Source of the DNA: Rhizobium sullae
GTDB taxonomy: Bacteria > Pseudomonadota > Alphaproteobacteria > Rhizobiales > Rhizobiaceae
NCBI RefSeq assembly: GCF_900169785.1
Contig: NZ_FWER01000012.1
Coordinates: forward strand, 62,482 to 126,481
DNA length: 64,000 bases
Direction of reading: 5' to 3'
Under the pieces are notes generated by a model that worked only from the letters and a program-made list of their open reading frames with translations, was not told the DNA's origin and ran no database searches. Shown here piece by piece: positions 8,080 through 17,304 of this stretch. The position numbers and the translations under genes are program-made. Each line of letters begins with the position of its first letter. The first letter of the stretch is position 1.

Positions 8080-8769
8080 ATGGACGGCTTCGACCTCATC
8101 ATTTTCGACTGCGACGGCGTTCTGGTCGATTCCGAAATTATCGCGGCGGACGTGGAGTCCAAGCTTCTGACGGACGCGGGCTATCCGATCAGCACCGAAG
8201 AGATGGCCGAGCGGTTCGCAGGCATGACTTGGAAGAACATCCTTCTGCAGGTGGAGCGCGAGGCGAGCATCCCGCTTTCCGCGTCGCTGCTCGACAAATC
8301 CGAAAAGCTGCTCGACCTGCGCCTCGAGCGCGACGTGCAAGCCATTCCGGGCGTCGAGTTCGCCGTCTCGCGCCTTGATCTGAAGCGTTGCATCTGCTCG
8401 AATTCCAGTTCGCACAGGCTCGACATGATGCTCGGCAAGGTGGGATTGAAGAAGCTGTTTGCTCCGAATGTCTTTTCCGCAAAAGATCTCGGGCCGGATC
8501 GCGTCAAGCCGAAGCCGGACATCTTCCTGCATGGCGCCGCAAAGATGGGCGTTTCGCCGTCGAAGACGGTCGTCGTCGAGGATTCCGTCCATGGCATCCA
8601 TGCGGCACGCGCCGCCGGCATGCGCGTCATCGGCTTCACCGGTGCATCGCATACCTATTCCTCGCACGCCGACCGCCTGACGGATGCCGGCGCAGAGACG
8701 GTCATCTCGCGGATGAACGACCTGCCGGGCGTGGTTGCCGCTCTTTCGGAATGGGCTGGCGTCCTCTGA
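8080..8769 (+). CDS. HAD-superfamily phosphatase (beta-phosphoglucomutase-like)
   Basis: A 229-residue HAD subfamily IA hydrolase. Motif I is FDCDGVLVDSE with D10 and D12, and a helical cap occupies about residues 16-80. Motif II is CSNSSSHRLD, motif III is the Lys in VKPKPDIFL, and motif IV is VVVEDSVHGIHAARAAGM. The DGVLVDSE signature is shared with beta-phosphoglucomutase and 6-phosphogluconate phosphatase types. It stands alone between the ArsR gene and a convergent lipoprotein gene. The substrate cannot be assigned. Confidence 0.88.
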   Translation: MDGFDLIIFDCDGVLVDSEIIAADVESKLLTDAGYPISTEEMAERFAGMTWKNILLQVEREASIPLSASLLDKSEKLLDLRLERDVQAIPGVEFAVSRLDLKRCICSNSSSHRLDMMLGKVGLKKLFAPNVFSAKDLGPDRVKPKPDIFLHGAAKMGVSPSKTVVVEDSVHGIHAARAAGMRVIGFTGASHTYSSHADRLTDAGAETVISRMNDLPGVVAALSEWAGVL

Positions 8770-8789
8770 CGAGGAACGCCGAAGCGCCC

Positions 8790-9434
8790 TTAGCTGCTCT
8801 TCTTGGTTTTTGCGGCCTGCCCCTGATCGAAGCCGATATTGATGCGCACCAGTGCACCGGAGCCGACCGGCAGCTTGAAGCCGTCCTTGCGGAAGAGGAC
8901 TTGAGCGGCCGTCTGCCCTGCCGGAATTTCGGCGGTAAACGGAACCACTTCCGAAGAGACGACATCCTGGCCGTCGTAGGCGGTGATCCGCAGCGGCAGC
9001 GTGACGCGGCCCGGGCCGCCGGCTGGACCGGCGATCAGGCGAATCTGCGCCACGATTGTCATCGACAGGTTCTGTTCGTTCAGCGTGCACTGGCGCGTGT
9101 AGTCGCCGATTGCCGCCTGATGGACGATCTGGCTGTTGTCACCCGTCTTGCCCTTGGCATAGGTGCGGAAGATCGCGTCCTGATCCTTCATGAAAATCTG
9201 CGGGCAGGTGCCCTGGACGACCGGCTGGGCGGCACCCTGAACGTTGGTCGCCGTACCGATCGGCGTGTTGCTGGAAGAGGGATTGGCGGGCGCAAGCGGC
9301 ATGATCTGAGCATTGCCGTTCGTCTGCGCCGCTTCGGTGGACTTGCTTTCGCCGCCGACACCCAGGGAGTTGCAGCTGGCAAGAAGAGCGGCGACAGATA
9401 CGGAAACGATGAGACGCGAGACTTTGCCGAACAC
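8790..9434 (-). CDS. Conserved rhizobial lipoprotein
   Basis: A 214-residue predicted lipoprotein. A short signal peptide ends in the lipobox LLASC with C21 as the lipidated residue. A Ser/Asn/Pro-rich linker (about residues 25-70) leads to a globular domain from GTCPQIFMKDQDAIFRTY that contains a pair of cysteines (CPQ near residue 77 and RQCTLNEQ near 115). The C-terminus resembles a beta-sandwich rich in hydrophobic/charged alternation. I recognise it only as a conserved hypothetical; function is unknown. Confidence 0.8.
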   Translation of the reverse strand: MFGKVSRLIVSVSVAALLASCNSLGVGGESKSTEAAQTNGNAQIMPLAPANPSSSNTPIGTATNVQGAAQPVVQGTCPQIFMKDQDAIFRTYAKGKTGDNSQIVHQAAIGDYTRQCTLNEQNLSMTIVAQIRLIAGPAGGPGRVTLPLRITAYDGQDVVSSEVVPFTAEIPAGQTAAQVLFRKDGFKLPVGSGALVRINIGFDQGQAAKTKKSS

Positions 9435-9635
9435 GATTATTCCACCCTCTTACAAAGTTTCTGGCAGGCCTCGAAGTCTTGTTTGCGGGGCCTTTCGTGA
9501 CAGTTTGCGATGGTCTATATCAGCGGCGCAAAGAAAAATCGATTGGGTAAGCACCGTTTTGACGCACATTTCGATCTGCTGCAATTCCGGCGCTTGGCTC
9601 CTCCATCCGGATCTCTTCCGGCCATAACGTCAAGG

Positions 9636-11036
9636 ATGAAGAACGTGGACTATATCTCGACCCGCGGCGAGGCCCCATCCCTCGGCTTTTGCGATGCGTT
9701 GCTGACGGGTCTTGCGCGCGACGGCGGTCTCTATGTTCCTCGCCAATGGCCGCATTTCTCCAAGAAGGAAATCCGGGCCCTGCGCGGCAAGAGCTACCAG
9801 GAGATCGCGTTTGCGATCCTTTCGCCCTTTACGACCGGCGAAATTCCCGCCGCCACCTTCCGGGCGATGATCGACGAAGCCTATGGCACTTTCCGGCATC
9901 CGGCGATCGCCCCTCTCGTACAGACGGGAGCGAACAGCTTCGTCATGGAACTTTTCCACGGCACCACGCTCGCCTTCAAGGACGTGGCGATGCAGCTTCT
10001 GGCGCGTCTGATGGACTATGCACTGGAAAAGCGCGGCCAGCGCGCGACGATCGTCGGCGCGACGTCGGGCGATACGGGCGGGGCTGCGATCGACGCCTTC
10101 GCGGGCCGCGAACGCACCGATATCTTCATCCTCTTTCCGCACGGCAAGGTTTCGCCGGTGCAGCAACGGCAGATGACTACCTCGACGGCGGGCAATGTCC
10201 ATGCGCTGGCGGTCAAGGGCAATTTCGACGACTGCCAGAACCTCGTCAAAGCGATGTTCAACGATGTGGCCTTCCGCGACAAGGTACGCCTTTCCGGCGT
10301 CAACTCGATCAACTGGGCGCGCATCATGGCCCAGATCGTCTACTATTTCACGACGGCGATCGCACTCGGCGGGCCGGACCGCAAGATTTCGTTCACCGTG
10401 CCGACCGGCAATTTCGGCGACATCTTTGCAGGCTACGCCGCGAAGCGCATGGGCCTGCCGATCGGCAAGTTGGTGATCGCGACCAACGAGAATGACATCC
10501 TCGCCCGCACGATGAGGACCGGCCGCTACGACATGAAGAAAGTGAAGGCGACAACCTCACCATCGATGGACATCCAGATTTCCTCGAACTTCGAGCGGCT
10601 GCTTTTCGAAGCCTACGACCGGGATGCTTCCAAGGTGCGCCATGCGATGGACAGCCTGAAGCAGTCGAACGGTTTCGAGATCACGCCGAAGGCGCTTGCC
10701 GCGATCAGGAAGGATTTCCGCGCCGGCCGCGCCAGCGAAAAGCAGGTGGCGCAGACGATCAAGACTACCTATGCCGAAACCGGCTATCTTCTCGACCCGC
10801 ATTCGGCGATCGGTGTCTTCGTCGCTGCCAAGCACGAAAAACCGAACACGCCGATGGTGACGCTTGCGACCGCGCACCCGGCAAAATTTCCCGCAGCGGT
10901 AAAATCCGCCTCCGGTATTGACCCGGCGCTTCCGACGTGGCTTGCTGGTCTGATGCTTAAGGAGGAGCGCTTCCAAGTCGTCGATCCGGAACTTAAGGCC
11001 ATTGAAGGCTTTATCGGCAAACACGCCCGGACGTGA
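9636..11036 (+). CDS. thrC: Threonine synthase
   Basis: A PLP enzyme converting O-phosphohomoserine to threonine. The N-terminus YISTRGEAPSLGF is the usual start of the long (type 1) threonine synthases. The PLP lysine is K115 in TTLAFKDVAMQ, and the glycine-rich phosphate loop SGDTGGAAIDAF follows. At 466 residues the length is normal. ATG 9636 was chosen because it lies 8 bases after AAGG-type bases and gives the family N-terminus; the open frame upstream to 9510 has no family match. It is followed at 26 bp by the M16 peptidase gene. The homoserine kinase gene thrB lies elsewhere in the window at about 31.5 kb. Confidence 0.95.
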   Translation: MKNVDYISTRGEAPSLGFCDALLTGLARDGGLYVPRQWPHFSKKEIRALRGKSYQEIAFAILSPFTTGEIPAATFRAMIDEAYGTFRHPAIAPLVQTGANSFVMELFHGTTLAFKDVAMQLLARLMDYALEKRGQRATIVGATSGDTGGAAIDAFAGRERTDIFILFPHGKVSPVQQRQMTTSTAGNVHALAVKGNFDDCQNLVKAMFNDVAFRDKVRLSGVNSINWARIMAQIVYYFTTAIALGGPDRKISFTVPTGNFGDIFAGYAAKRMGLPIGKLVIATNENDILARTMRTGRYDMKKVKATTSPSMDIQISSNFERLLFEAYDRDASKVRHAMDSLKQSNGFEITPKALAAIRKDFRAGRASEKQVAQTIKTTYAETGYLLDPHSAIGVFVAAKHEKPNTPMVTLATAHPAKFPAAVKSASGIDPALPTWLAGLMLKEERFQVVDPELKAIEGFIGKHART

Positions 11037-11061
11037 TGCGGCAAGCGCAGAAAGATAGCCA

Positions 11062-12360
11062 ATGACAGTTGAGTGCACCCGGCTCAAATCCGGGCTGACG
11101 GTAGTAACCCAGACCATGCCGCATCTTGAAAGCGTCGCTCTGGGCGTCTGGATCAAATCGGGTTCGCGCAACGAGACGGAAGACGAGCATGGCATAGCGC
11201 ACCTGCTCGAACACATGGCGTTCAAGGGCACGGCCCGGCGTTCGGCCCGCGACATCGCCGAGGAAATCGAGGATGTGGGCGGCGAGGTGAACGCTGCCAC
11301 CTCGACCGAAACGACGTCCTATTATGCCCGCGTGCTGAAGGATTACCTGCCACTTGCCGTCGATATTCTCGCCGACATCCTGACCGAATCGGCCTTCGAG
11401 GAAGACGAACTCGAACGCGAGAAGCAGGTGATCCTGCAGGAGATCAACGCGGCGAACGACACGCCGGACGACGTGGTCTTCGACAAGTTCTCCGAGACCG
11501 CCTATCGCGACCAGACGCTCGGCCGCGCCATCCTCGGCACGCCGCAAACCGTCGTCTCCTTCTCGCCGCAGCAGATCCGCAGTTATCTCGGCCGAAACTA
11601 CACCACCGACCGCATGTTCGTCGTCGCCGCCGGGGCGGTCGATCATGACGAATTCGTGCGCATGGTGGAACGGCGCTTCGCGAGCCTGCCGACCGCGCCG
11701 AGCGCGCCGCCGGTCATCGAGACAGCCCGCTACATCGGCGGCAGCGTGCGCGAGACGCGCGACCTGATGGATGCGCAGGTCCTGCTCGGATTCGAGGGCA
11801 AGGCCTACCATGCCCGCGACTTTTACTGTTCGCAGATCCTTGCCAATATCCTCGGCGGCGGCATGTCGTCCCGCCTCTTCCAGGAAGTGCGGGAAATTCG
11901 CGGCCTCTGCTATTCGATCTATGCCTTCCACTGGGGCTTTTCCGACACCGGCATCTTCGGCATCCATGCCGCGACCGGCGGCGAGAACCTTCCCGAACTC
12001 GTGCCGGTGATCGTCGACGAGCTGCACAAGTCGGCAGGCTTCATCGAGCAGAAGGAGATCGAGCGCGCCCGCGCGCAGATCCGCGCCCAGCTTCTGATGG
12101 GGCAGGAAAGCCCGGCCGCACGCGCTGGCCAGATCGCCCGCCAGATGATGCTCTATGGCGAGCCTATCTCCAATCAGGAAATGATGGAACGGCTCGAGGG
12201 CATCACCATCGAGCGTCTCACCGACCTCGCCGGCCGCCTGTTCTTTGACACCGTGCCGACCCTTTCGGCAATCGGCCCGCTAGAGCGGCTTGCACCTATG
12301 GAAGACATCGTCGCCTCGCTGTCCGCTCCCTTAGCGCAGTCGAAAACAGCAAGCCGCTGA
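11062..12360 (+). CDS. M16-family zinc metallopeptidase (processing-peptidase-like)
   Basis: A 432-residue protein resembling the beta subunit of the mitochondrial processing peptidase. The inverted zinc motif HxxEH is H47-L-L-E50-H51 in IAHLLEHMAFKGT. The downstream glutamates of the M16 active site fall in REKQVILQEINAANDTPDD. The C-terminal domain has the GGGMSSRLFQEVREIRGLCYS element characteristic of the family. It follows thrC closely, an arrangement usual in alphaproteobacteria. There is no signal peptide, so it is probably cytoplasmic. Cellular substrates are unknown. Confidence 0.92.
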   Translation: MTVECTRLKSGLTVVTQTMPHLESVALGVWIKSGSRNETEDEHGIAHLLEHMAFKGTARRSARDIAEEIEDVGGEVNAATSTETTSYYARVLKDYLPLAVDILADILTESAFEEDELEREKQVILQEINAANDTPDDVVFDKFSETAYRDQTLGRAILGTPQTVVSFSPQQIRSYLGRNYTTDRMFVVAAGAVDHDEFVRMVERRFASLPTAPSAPPVIETARYIGGSVRETRDLMDAQVLLGFEGKAYHARDFYCSQILANILGGGMSSRLFQEVREIRGLCYSIYAFHWGFSDTGIFGIHAATGGENLPELVPVIVDELHKSAGFIEQKEIERARAQIRAQLLMGQESPAARAGQIARQMMLYGEPISNQEMMERLEGITIERLTDLAGRLFFDTVPTLSAIGPLERLAPMEDIVASLSAPLAQSKTASR

Positions 12361-12389
12361 GCCGCGTTCCATCCTGCCGGGAGTGATCG

Positions 12390-13004
12390 ATGCCAAAATC
12401 GGTTTTTCGGTTCCTGTCGCGGCAGCCGGAAGCGGTGGAGATCGAGAACGACCGCTATGCGCTGAGGCTTCCGCGCTACCAGGATTTCAACCAGTGGCAC
12501 AAGCTGCGCGCCGCCAGCCGCAAGTTCCTGGAACCCTGGGAACCCACGTGGCGGCGCGATGAGCTGACGGAGGGCGCCTATCGCGCCCGTGTCATCCGCG
12601 GCAAGCAGGAATACGCCTCCGGACAGGCGATCCCGCTTTTCCTGTTCCTGAAACCGGACATGGAACTGCTCGGCGGGATCACGATCGGCTATATCCGTCG
12701 CGGTGCGGCGCAGAGCTGCATGATCGGCTACTGGATGGGCGAGAAGCATGCCGGCCAAGGCCATATGTTCGCCGCACTTCAGTTGGTTATACCCTATATC
12801 TTCGCAGGGCTTGAGTTGCACCGTATCGAGGCAGCCTGTATTCCGGAGAACGCACGAAGCATTCGCCTGCTTGAAAAGGCTGGGTTTCAGCGGGAAGGCT
12901 ATCTGCGCGGATACTTGAAAATAAACGGTCAGTGGCATGACCACGTGATGTATTCACTGCTTGCCACCGATGCGGATACAGGCAGGAAAACCGACAGCCG
13001 ATGA
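12390..13004 (+). CDS. RimJ/RimL-type GNAT acetyltransferase
   Basis: A 204-residue GNAT protein of the ribosomal-protein alanine N-acetyltransferase subgroup. The N-terminal strand RYALRLPRYQDFNQWHKLR and the acetyl-CoA loop IGYWMGEKHAGQGHMFAAL are clear. They are followed by LHRIEAACIPENARSIRLLEKAGF, the RimJ/L hallmark. Spacing to the M16 gene is 29 bp, and the stop overlaps the start of the next gene as ATGA, so it is part of the thrC operon. The protein substrate is inferred from family only. Confidence 0.9.
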   Translation: MPKSVFRFLSRQPEAVEIENDRYALRLPRYQDFNQWHKLRAASRKFLEPWEPTWRRDELTEGAYRARVIRGKQEYASGQAIPLFLFLKPDMELLGGITIGYIRRGAAQSCMIGYWMGEKHAGQGHMFAALQLVIPYIFAGLELHRIEAACIPENARSIRLLEKAGFQREGYLRGYLKINGQWHDHVMYSLLATDADTGRKTDSR

Positions 13005-15913
13005 CCACGAACCGCATGCTGCCCAAATCACCGTCCGGCCGATTGATCGCGGTGATCGCAGCTCTTTTCCTGTCGATGCTTGCATTGGCTGCAGGCGTTG
13101 CGCAGGCGGCGGAACCGGTGAAGATTTCCCGCGACGACACGGCGCTCGATCTGACCGCGACGACGGAAATCTATGCCAACCAGGGCGAGGCCTTCCAGGT
13201 TTCGACGGCTGCAGGCGCAGACGGCATCCGCCGGCGCATCGAGGTGCGCGCCAGCTCCGAAAATCACCAGGGTGACTGGGCCGTCTTTGCGCTCGCCAAT
13301 GTCTCGGAAGAGCAGCTCGAGCGCGTTATCGTCGCTCCGCATTTCCGCCTTGTGAATTCCAAGCTTTTCTGGCCGGACCTCGGCTCGCAGCGCATCATGG
13401 CGATTACGCCGAGCGAAGGCTTTGCGCTCGACCGCCAGCCAAGCGACGAGGCCGACGTCTTCCGCATCACTCTGAACCCCGGCGCGGTCATCACCTTCGT
13501 TGCCGAGCTTGCGACGCCCGAGCTGCCGCAGATCTATTTGTGGGAGCCGGACGCCTATAAGGACACGATTAACGCCTTCACGCTCTACCGCGGCATCGTG
13601 CTCGGGATTGCCGGCCTGCTTGCCGTGTTCCTGACGATCCTCTTCGTCGTCAAGGGAACTTCGATGCTGCCTGCGACGGCGGCACTCGCCTGGGCGGTGC
13701 TCGGCTATATCTGCGTCGATTTCGGTTTCCTTGGCAAACTCGTCAGCGTTGCCTCGGCAGACCAGCGAATATGGCGCGCCTGTGCGGAAGTGGCGCTGGC
13801 GTCGAGTTTCGTGATCTTCCTGTTCACCTATCTGAACCTCAACCGCTGGCACACGCATCTCGGCTACGCCACGCTCGCCTGGGTGCTCGGCCTTGCGCTG
13901 CTCTTCGGCGTCGCGATCTACGATCCCTCGATCGCCTCCGGCATTGCGCGGCTTTCCTTCGCGCTGACTGCGACGATGGGCATAGTGCTCATCATCTATC
14001 TCGGCTTCAACCGCTACGACCGCGCCATCCTGCTGGTACCCGCCTGGGCGCTGATCCTGGTCTGGTTGTTCGGAGCATGGCTGACCGTGACAGGCCGGCT
14101 TGACAACGACATCATCCAGCCGGCGCTCGGCGGCGGCCTCGTCCTCATCATTCTGCTGATCGGCTTTACAGTGATGCAGCACGCCTTTGCGGGCGGCGCC
14201 TTCCAGCAGGGCCTGTTCTCCGATCTCGAACGGCAGTCTCTGGCGCTGACGGGCTCCGGTGATATGGTCTGGGACTGGGACGTGGCGCGCGACCGCGTCG
14301 TCACCATTCCGGATGTTTCCGTGAAGCTCGGATTGTCGCCTGGCTCCATGCATGGTGCAGCCCGCAACTGGCTGCCGCGGCTTCACCCGGACGACCGCGA
14401 CCGCTTCCGCGCGACGCTGGACGTGCTGCTCGAACATCGCCGCGGGCGGCTGAACCATGAGTTCCGCATCCGCGCCGAGGACGGACATTTCCATTGGCTG
14501 CTGATCCGCGCCCGGCCGGTGCTCGGCTCGAACGGCGAGATCATCCGCTGCGTCGGCACGATCGTCGATGTCACGGAGCAAAAGAATTCCATCGAGCGGC
14601 TGCTGCATGACGCATTGCACGACAATCTCACCGGCCTGCCGAACCGCCAGCTCTTCATCGACCGCCTACAATCGGTACTGGCGCTTGTGCCCGGCGGCGA
14701 AACGCTCAGGCCGACGGTGATGGTGATCGATATCGACCGCTACAAGCTGGTGAACGATTCGCTCGGCGTTGCAGCCGGCGACAACATTCTGATCGCGCTC
14801 ACCCGCCGCCTCCGCCGTCTCCTGAAACCGCAGGATACCCTGGCGCGCCTTGCGGGCGACCAGTTCGGTCTCATCCTCGTTTCCGAGCGCGACCCGGCGA
14901 AGGTCGCCGATTTTGCCGATGCCGTCAGCAAGGCGATCATGGTGCCGATCAATTTCGGCAATCGCGAGATCATCCTGACGGCCTCGATCGGTCTTACCTC
15001 ATGGGTCGATCAGCAGGAAAACGCCGCCGGCATGCTGAGCGATGCAGAGCTTGCCATGTACCGTGCCAAGCGCGCGGGCGGCAACCGCGTCGAACCCTTC
15101 CGCCCCGCCTTCCGCGATTTCGGCGCCGACCGCCTGCAGCTCGAATCCGACCTCCGCCGCGCCATCGAGCGAAAGGAACTGTCGATGGTCTACCAGCCGA
15201 TCGCGCGGCTGGAGGATGTCGAGATTGCCGGCTTCGAGGCGCTGATGCGCTGGGAACATCCGAAGCGCGGCAACATTCCGCCATCGGAATTCATCCCGAT
15301 TGCCGAAGCGTCGGATATCATCGGCTCGCTTGGCTTGTTCGCGCTCGAACAGGCGACCAGCGATCTGATGGCCTGGCAGAACCAGACCGGCGAACTGCCG
15401 ATCTTCGTCTCGATCAACCTGTCGAGCGTGCAGCTCCTCAACAACGAACTCTATGACGACGTGCGCTCGGTTCTTTCGAAGACCCATTGCGAGCCGTCGC
15501 GCTTGAAGCTGGAGCTGACGGAATCCATGGTCATGGAAAATCCGGAGCAGGCGCGGCTTGTGCTGCAGAAGCTCAAGGAGGCCGGCCTCGGCTTGGCGCT
15601 CGACGACTTCGGCACGGGCTACTCGTCGCTCGCCTACCTCACCCGCTTCCCCTTCGACACGATCAAGCTCGACAAGGCGCTGGTTCGCGACGACAGCGAC
15701 AAGAAGGCAACCATCCTCAGGTCGGTCATCTCCATGGCGCGCGAGCTGGACATGCAGGTCGTCGCCGAAGGCATCGAATCCAATGAGGATGCCATCGAGC
15801 TTGCCAAGATGGGCTGCAGCTACGGCCAGAGCTACCTTTTCGGCCCGCCGATGGGCTCCGATTCCGTGCTGCGCCTGCTGAAGGAACGCTTTCCGCTGAC
15901 GAAGCGGGCTTAA
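13001..15913 (+). CDS. Membrane EAL phosphodiesterase with degenerate GGDEF domain
   Basis: A 970-residue cyclic-di-GMP protein. A signal peptide (to about residue 36) precedes a periplasmic domain of about 150 residues resembling 7TMR-DISM sensors. About seven membrane segments span residues 190-390. A PAS domain (SGDMVWDWDV, about 420-530) is followed by GGDEF (540-700) and EAL (715-955) domains. The GGDEF signature is altered to AGDQF (about residue 616-620), so cyclase activity is unlikely. The EAL domain keeps EALMRW and DDFGTGYSSL, so it should hydrolyse c-di-GMP. The start overlaps the acetyltransferase stop (ATGA). Confidence 0.9.
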   Translation: MTTNRMLPKSPSGRLIAVIAALFLSMLALAAGVAQAAEPVKISRDDTALDLTATTEIYANQGEAFQVSTAAGADGIRRRIEVRASSENHQGDWAVFALANVSEEQLERVIVAPHFRLVNSKLFWPDLGSQRIMAITPSEGFALDRQPSDEADVFRITLNPGAVITFVAELATPELPQIYLWEPDAYKDTINAFTLYRGIVLGIAGLLAVFLTILFVVKGTSMLPATAALAWAVLGYICVDFGFLGKLVSVASADQRIWRACAEVALASSFVIFLFTYLNLNRWHTHLGYATLAWVLGLALLFGVAIYDPSIASGIARLSFALTATMGIVLIIYLGFNRYDRAILLVPAWALILVWLFGAWLTVTGRLDNDIIQPALGGGLVLIILLIGFTVMQHAFAGGAFQQGLFSDLERQSLALTGSGDMVWDWDVARDRVVTIPDVSVKLGLSPGSMHGAARNWLPRLHPDDRDRFRATLDVLLEHRRGRLNHEFRIRAEDGHFHWLLIRARPVLGSNGEIIRCVGTIVDVTEQKNSIERLLHDALHDNLTGLPNRQLFIDRLQSVLALVPGGETLRPTVMVIDIDRYKLVNDSLGVAAGDNILIALTRRLRRLLKPQDTLARLAGDQFGLILVSERDPAKVADFADAVSKAIMVPINFGNREIILTASIGLTSWVDQQENAAGMLSDAELAMYRAKRAGGNRVEPFRPAFRDFGADRLQLESDLRRAIERKELSMVYQPIARLEDVEIAGFEALMRWEHPKRGNIPPSEFIPIAEASDIIGSLGLFALEQATSDLMAWQNQTGELPIFVSINLSSVQLLNNELYDDVRSVLSKTHCEPSRLKLELTESMVMENPEQARLVLQKLKEAGLGLALDDFGTGYSSLAYLTRFPFDTIKLDKALVRDDSDKKATILRSVISMARELDMQVVAEGIESNEDAIELAKMGCSYGQSYLFGPPMGSDSVLRLLKERFPLTKRA

Positions 15914-15942
15914 GGCATTTCAAATCAATGCTGGTGTGAATG

Positions 15943-16085
15943 GCCCCTCACCTTCCCCTATCCCGAGGGGAGAAGCGAAGCCGAGATGCCGGTTACCTCG
16001 TCGATACATCCGAGAGCTTTGTGAGCCTCAGCCGCATATCCCTTCCCCCGGCGGGTAGAAGGTGCCGGCAGGCGGATGAGGGGGC
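15943..16085. repeat. RIME-like composite intergenic repeat
   Basis: The left end reads GCCCCTCACCTTCCCC and continues into a short palindrome (CCCGAGGGG). The right end, read in reverse complement, starts GCCCCCTCATCCGCCTGCCG and continues GCACCTTCTACCCG. Both ends are typical of rhizobial intergenic mosaic repeats and face each other, forming an imperfect large inverted repeat of about 140 bp. It fills the gap between two convergent genes and abuts the metallopeptidase stop codon. It may act as a shared 3' hairpin. Confidence 0.65.
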
Positions 16086-17171
16086 TCACGCCGCAGTTCT
16101 CGGTGACAGCGCCGACGCATCCTGAATGAGCTTGTGCAGATATTCGAGCTTCGCAACGACGGCCCGGGACAGCACGAAAGGATAGGCGTCTGGCTGGCCC
16201 ATGCTGCGCTGGATGGCGTTGATTGCGACGCTGAGCGGAACCCAGGCGCTGACGAGCTGTTCGGCGCTTTCCGCCCTGTATGGATTGAAATCCACTTCCG
16301 AAGCCATTTCCTCATGGCCGCTGGGATCGATGGCGATGCCGAAAGCTCGGGCCGTCTCCAGCGTATCGACGATGTGGAGGTAGTGGGCGAAGCACTCGGC
16401 GAAGTCTTCCCATGGGTGTGACGATGCATAGGCGCTGATGAACCTCTCCCGCCAGCCGACGGGCGGGCCGTTGGCATAGTGGTTCTGAAGGGCTGAGCGG
16501 TAATCCTGGCGTTCGTCGCCAAAGACGGCGCGGAAGGCATCGAGGCCGTTAACATCGCGCACCAGCTTGTTCCAGACGAAGTGGCCGGCCTCATGGCGGA
16601 AGTGGCCGAGCAGCGTGCGGTAAGGCTCGTTCATCATGGCGCGGGCCTGCTCGCGCGTGGCGTCGTCGGCTTCCGCCGCGCGGATGGCGATCAGGCCCTC
16701 CTCATGTCCGGTCCTCGCGGGAAGGATGTTGCCGTCATTCTGAACCGTGTCTTCGAGGAAATCGAAAACGAGACCGCCGGCGGGATCTTCCTGCCGGTCG
16801 GGATGCGGCAGGTTCCAGCGCAGCAGCGAATAGAAGAGATGGCGTTGCGCCTGGCTGATGCGGCGCCAGCGCGCAATGCCGTCCTGGGTTCCGGTATTCG
16901 GCACCAGCCTATTGTGGCGGCAGGCGATACAGAATTCATGGGTGTCATCCTCCGCAAGCAACCAGTTGCAGATATCAAGACCGGCATTGGCGCAGAAACG
17001 GATCCTGCGTTCCGGATCTGCGACGAGCCGCCAGTGCATTTCGTCGCGCGGCTCGAGCGCGTGCATGCAGAGATCGTCCGGCAGGAAGCCGAGGCGATGA
17101 TTGCAGCGGACGCAATGGCGGTTGTCGAAGTGGACGACCTGGTCGCAATTGTCGCAGGCGAAGAGCCTCAT
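16086..17171 (-). CDS. Zinc-ribbon putative metallopeptidase (Peptidase_Mx-like)
   Basis: A 361-residue protein. An N-terminal zinc ribbon has paired cysteines C6-x2-C9 (FACDNCDQ) and C20-x2-C23 (CVRC), with a further CIAC at residues 81-84. The putative catalytic zinc motif is H193-E-A-G-H197 in HFRHEAGHFVWNKL, with acidic WEDFAECFAHYLHIVDT about 70 residues on as the probable third-ligand region. Start ATG 17171 places the ribbon at the N-terminus; a longer frame to 17276 is unlikely. The family is annotated as a putative zinc-binding metallopeptidase; I know of no defined substrate. Confidence 0.85.
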   Translation of the reverse strand: MRLFACDNCDQVVHFDNRHCVRCNHRLGFLPDDLCMHALEPRDEMHWRLVADPERRIRFCANAGLDICNWLLAEDDTHEFCIACRHNRLVPNTGTQDGIARWRRISQAQRHLFYSLLRWNLPHPDRQEDPAGGLVFDFLEDTVQNDGNILPARTGHEEGLIAIRAAEADDATREQARAMMNEPYRTLLGHFRHEAGHFVWNKLVRDVNGLDAFRAVFGDERQDYRSALQNHYANGPPVGWRERFISAYASSHPWEDFAECFAHYLHIVDTLETARAFGIAIDPSGHEEMASEVDFNPYRAESAEQLVSAWVPLSVAINAIQRSMGQPDAYPFVLSRAVVAKLEYLHKLIQDASALSPRTAA

Positions 17172-17200
17172 GATTACCCTCAACGAATGCCGACGAACCA

Positions 17201-17233
17201 AAATGCCTGCTGCGCGGCGCGCAACAGGCATTT
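17201..17233 (-). terminator. Intrinsic terminator of the yqgE gene
   Basis: Arms of 15 bases (17201-17215 and 17219-17233) pair with a single mismatch around a 3-base loop. The outer stem is AAATGCCTG/CAGGCATTT and the inner is TGCGC/GCGCA. On the minus strand the hairpin ends in a short T run (CATTTTGG). It lies between the yqgE stop and the metallopeptidase start, so it separates these two leftward genes. Confidence 0.7.
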
Positions 17234-17304
17234 CGGCGGCGCGCCATCTGGCACGCTTGCCGGAAGAAAACGTCATGTCAACGAAATCGTTCCTGGATTA
17301 GAGA

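Noticed and set aside
13028..14620. A 530-codon antisense ORF opposite the EAL protein gene
   Set aside because: Long antisense frames are expected at this GC content; the translation is His/Arg/Asp-rich with no domain, and the plus-strand gene has clear domains.
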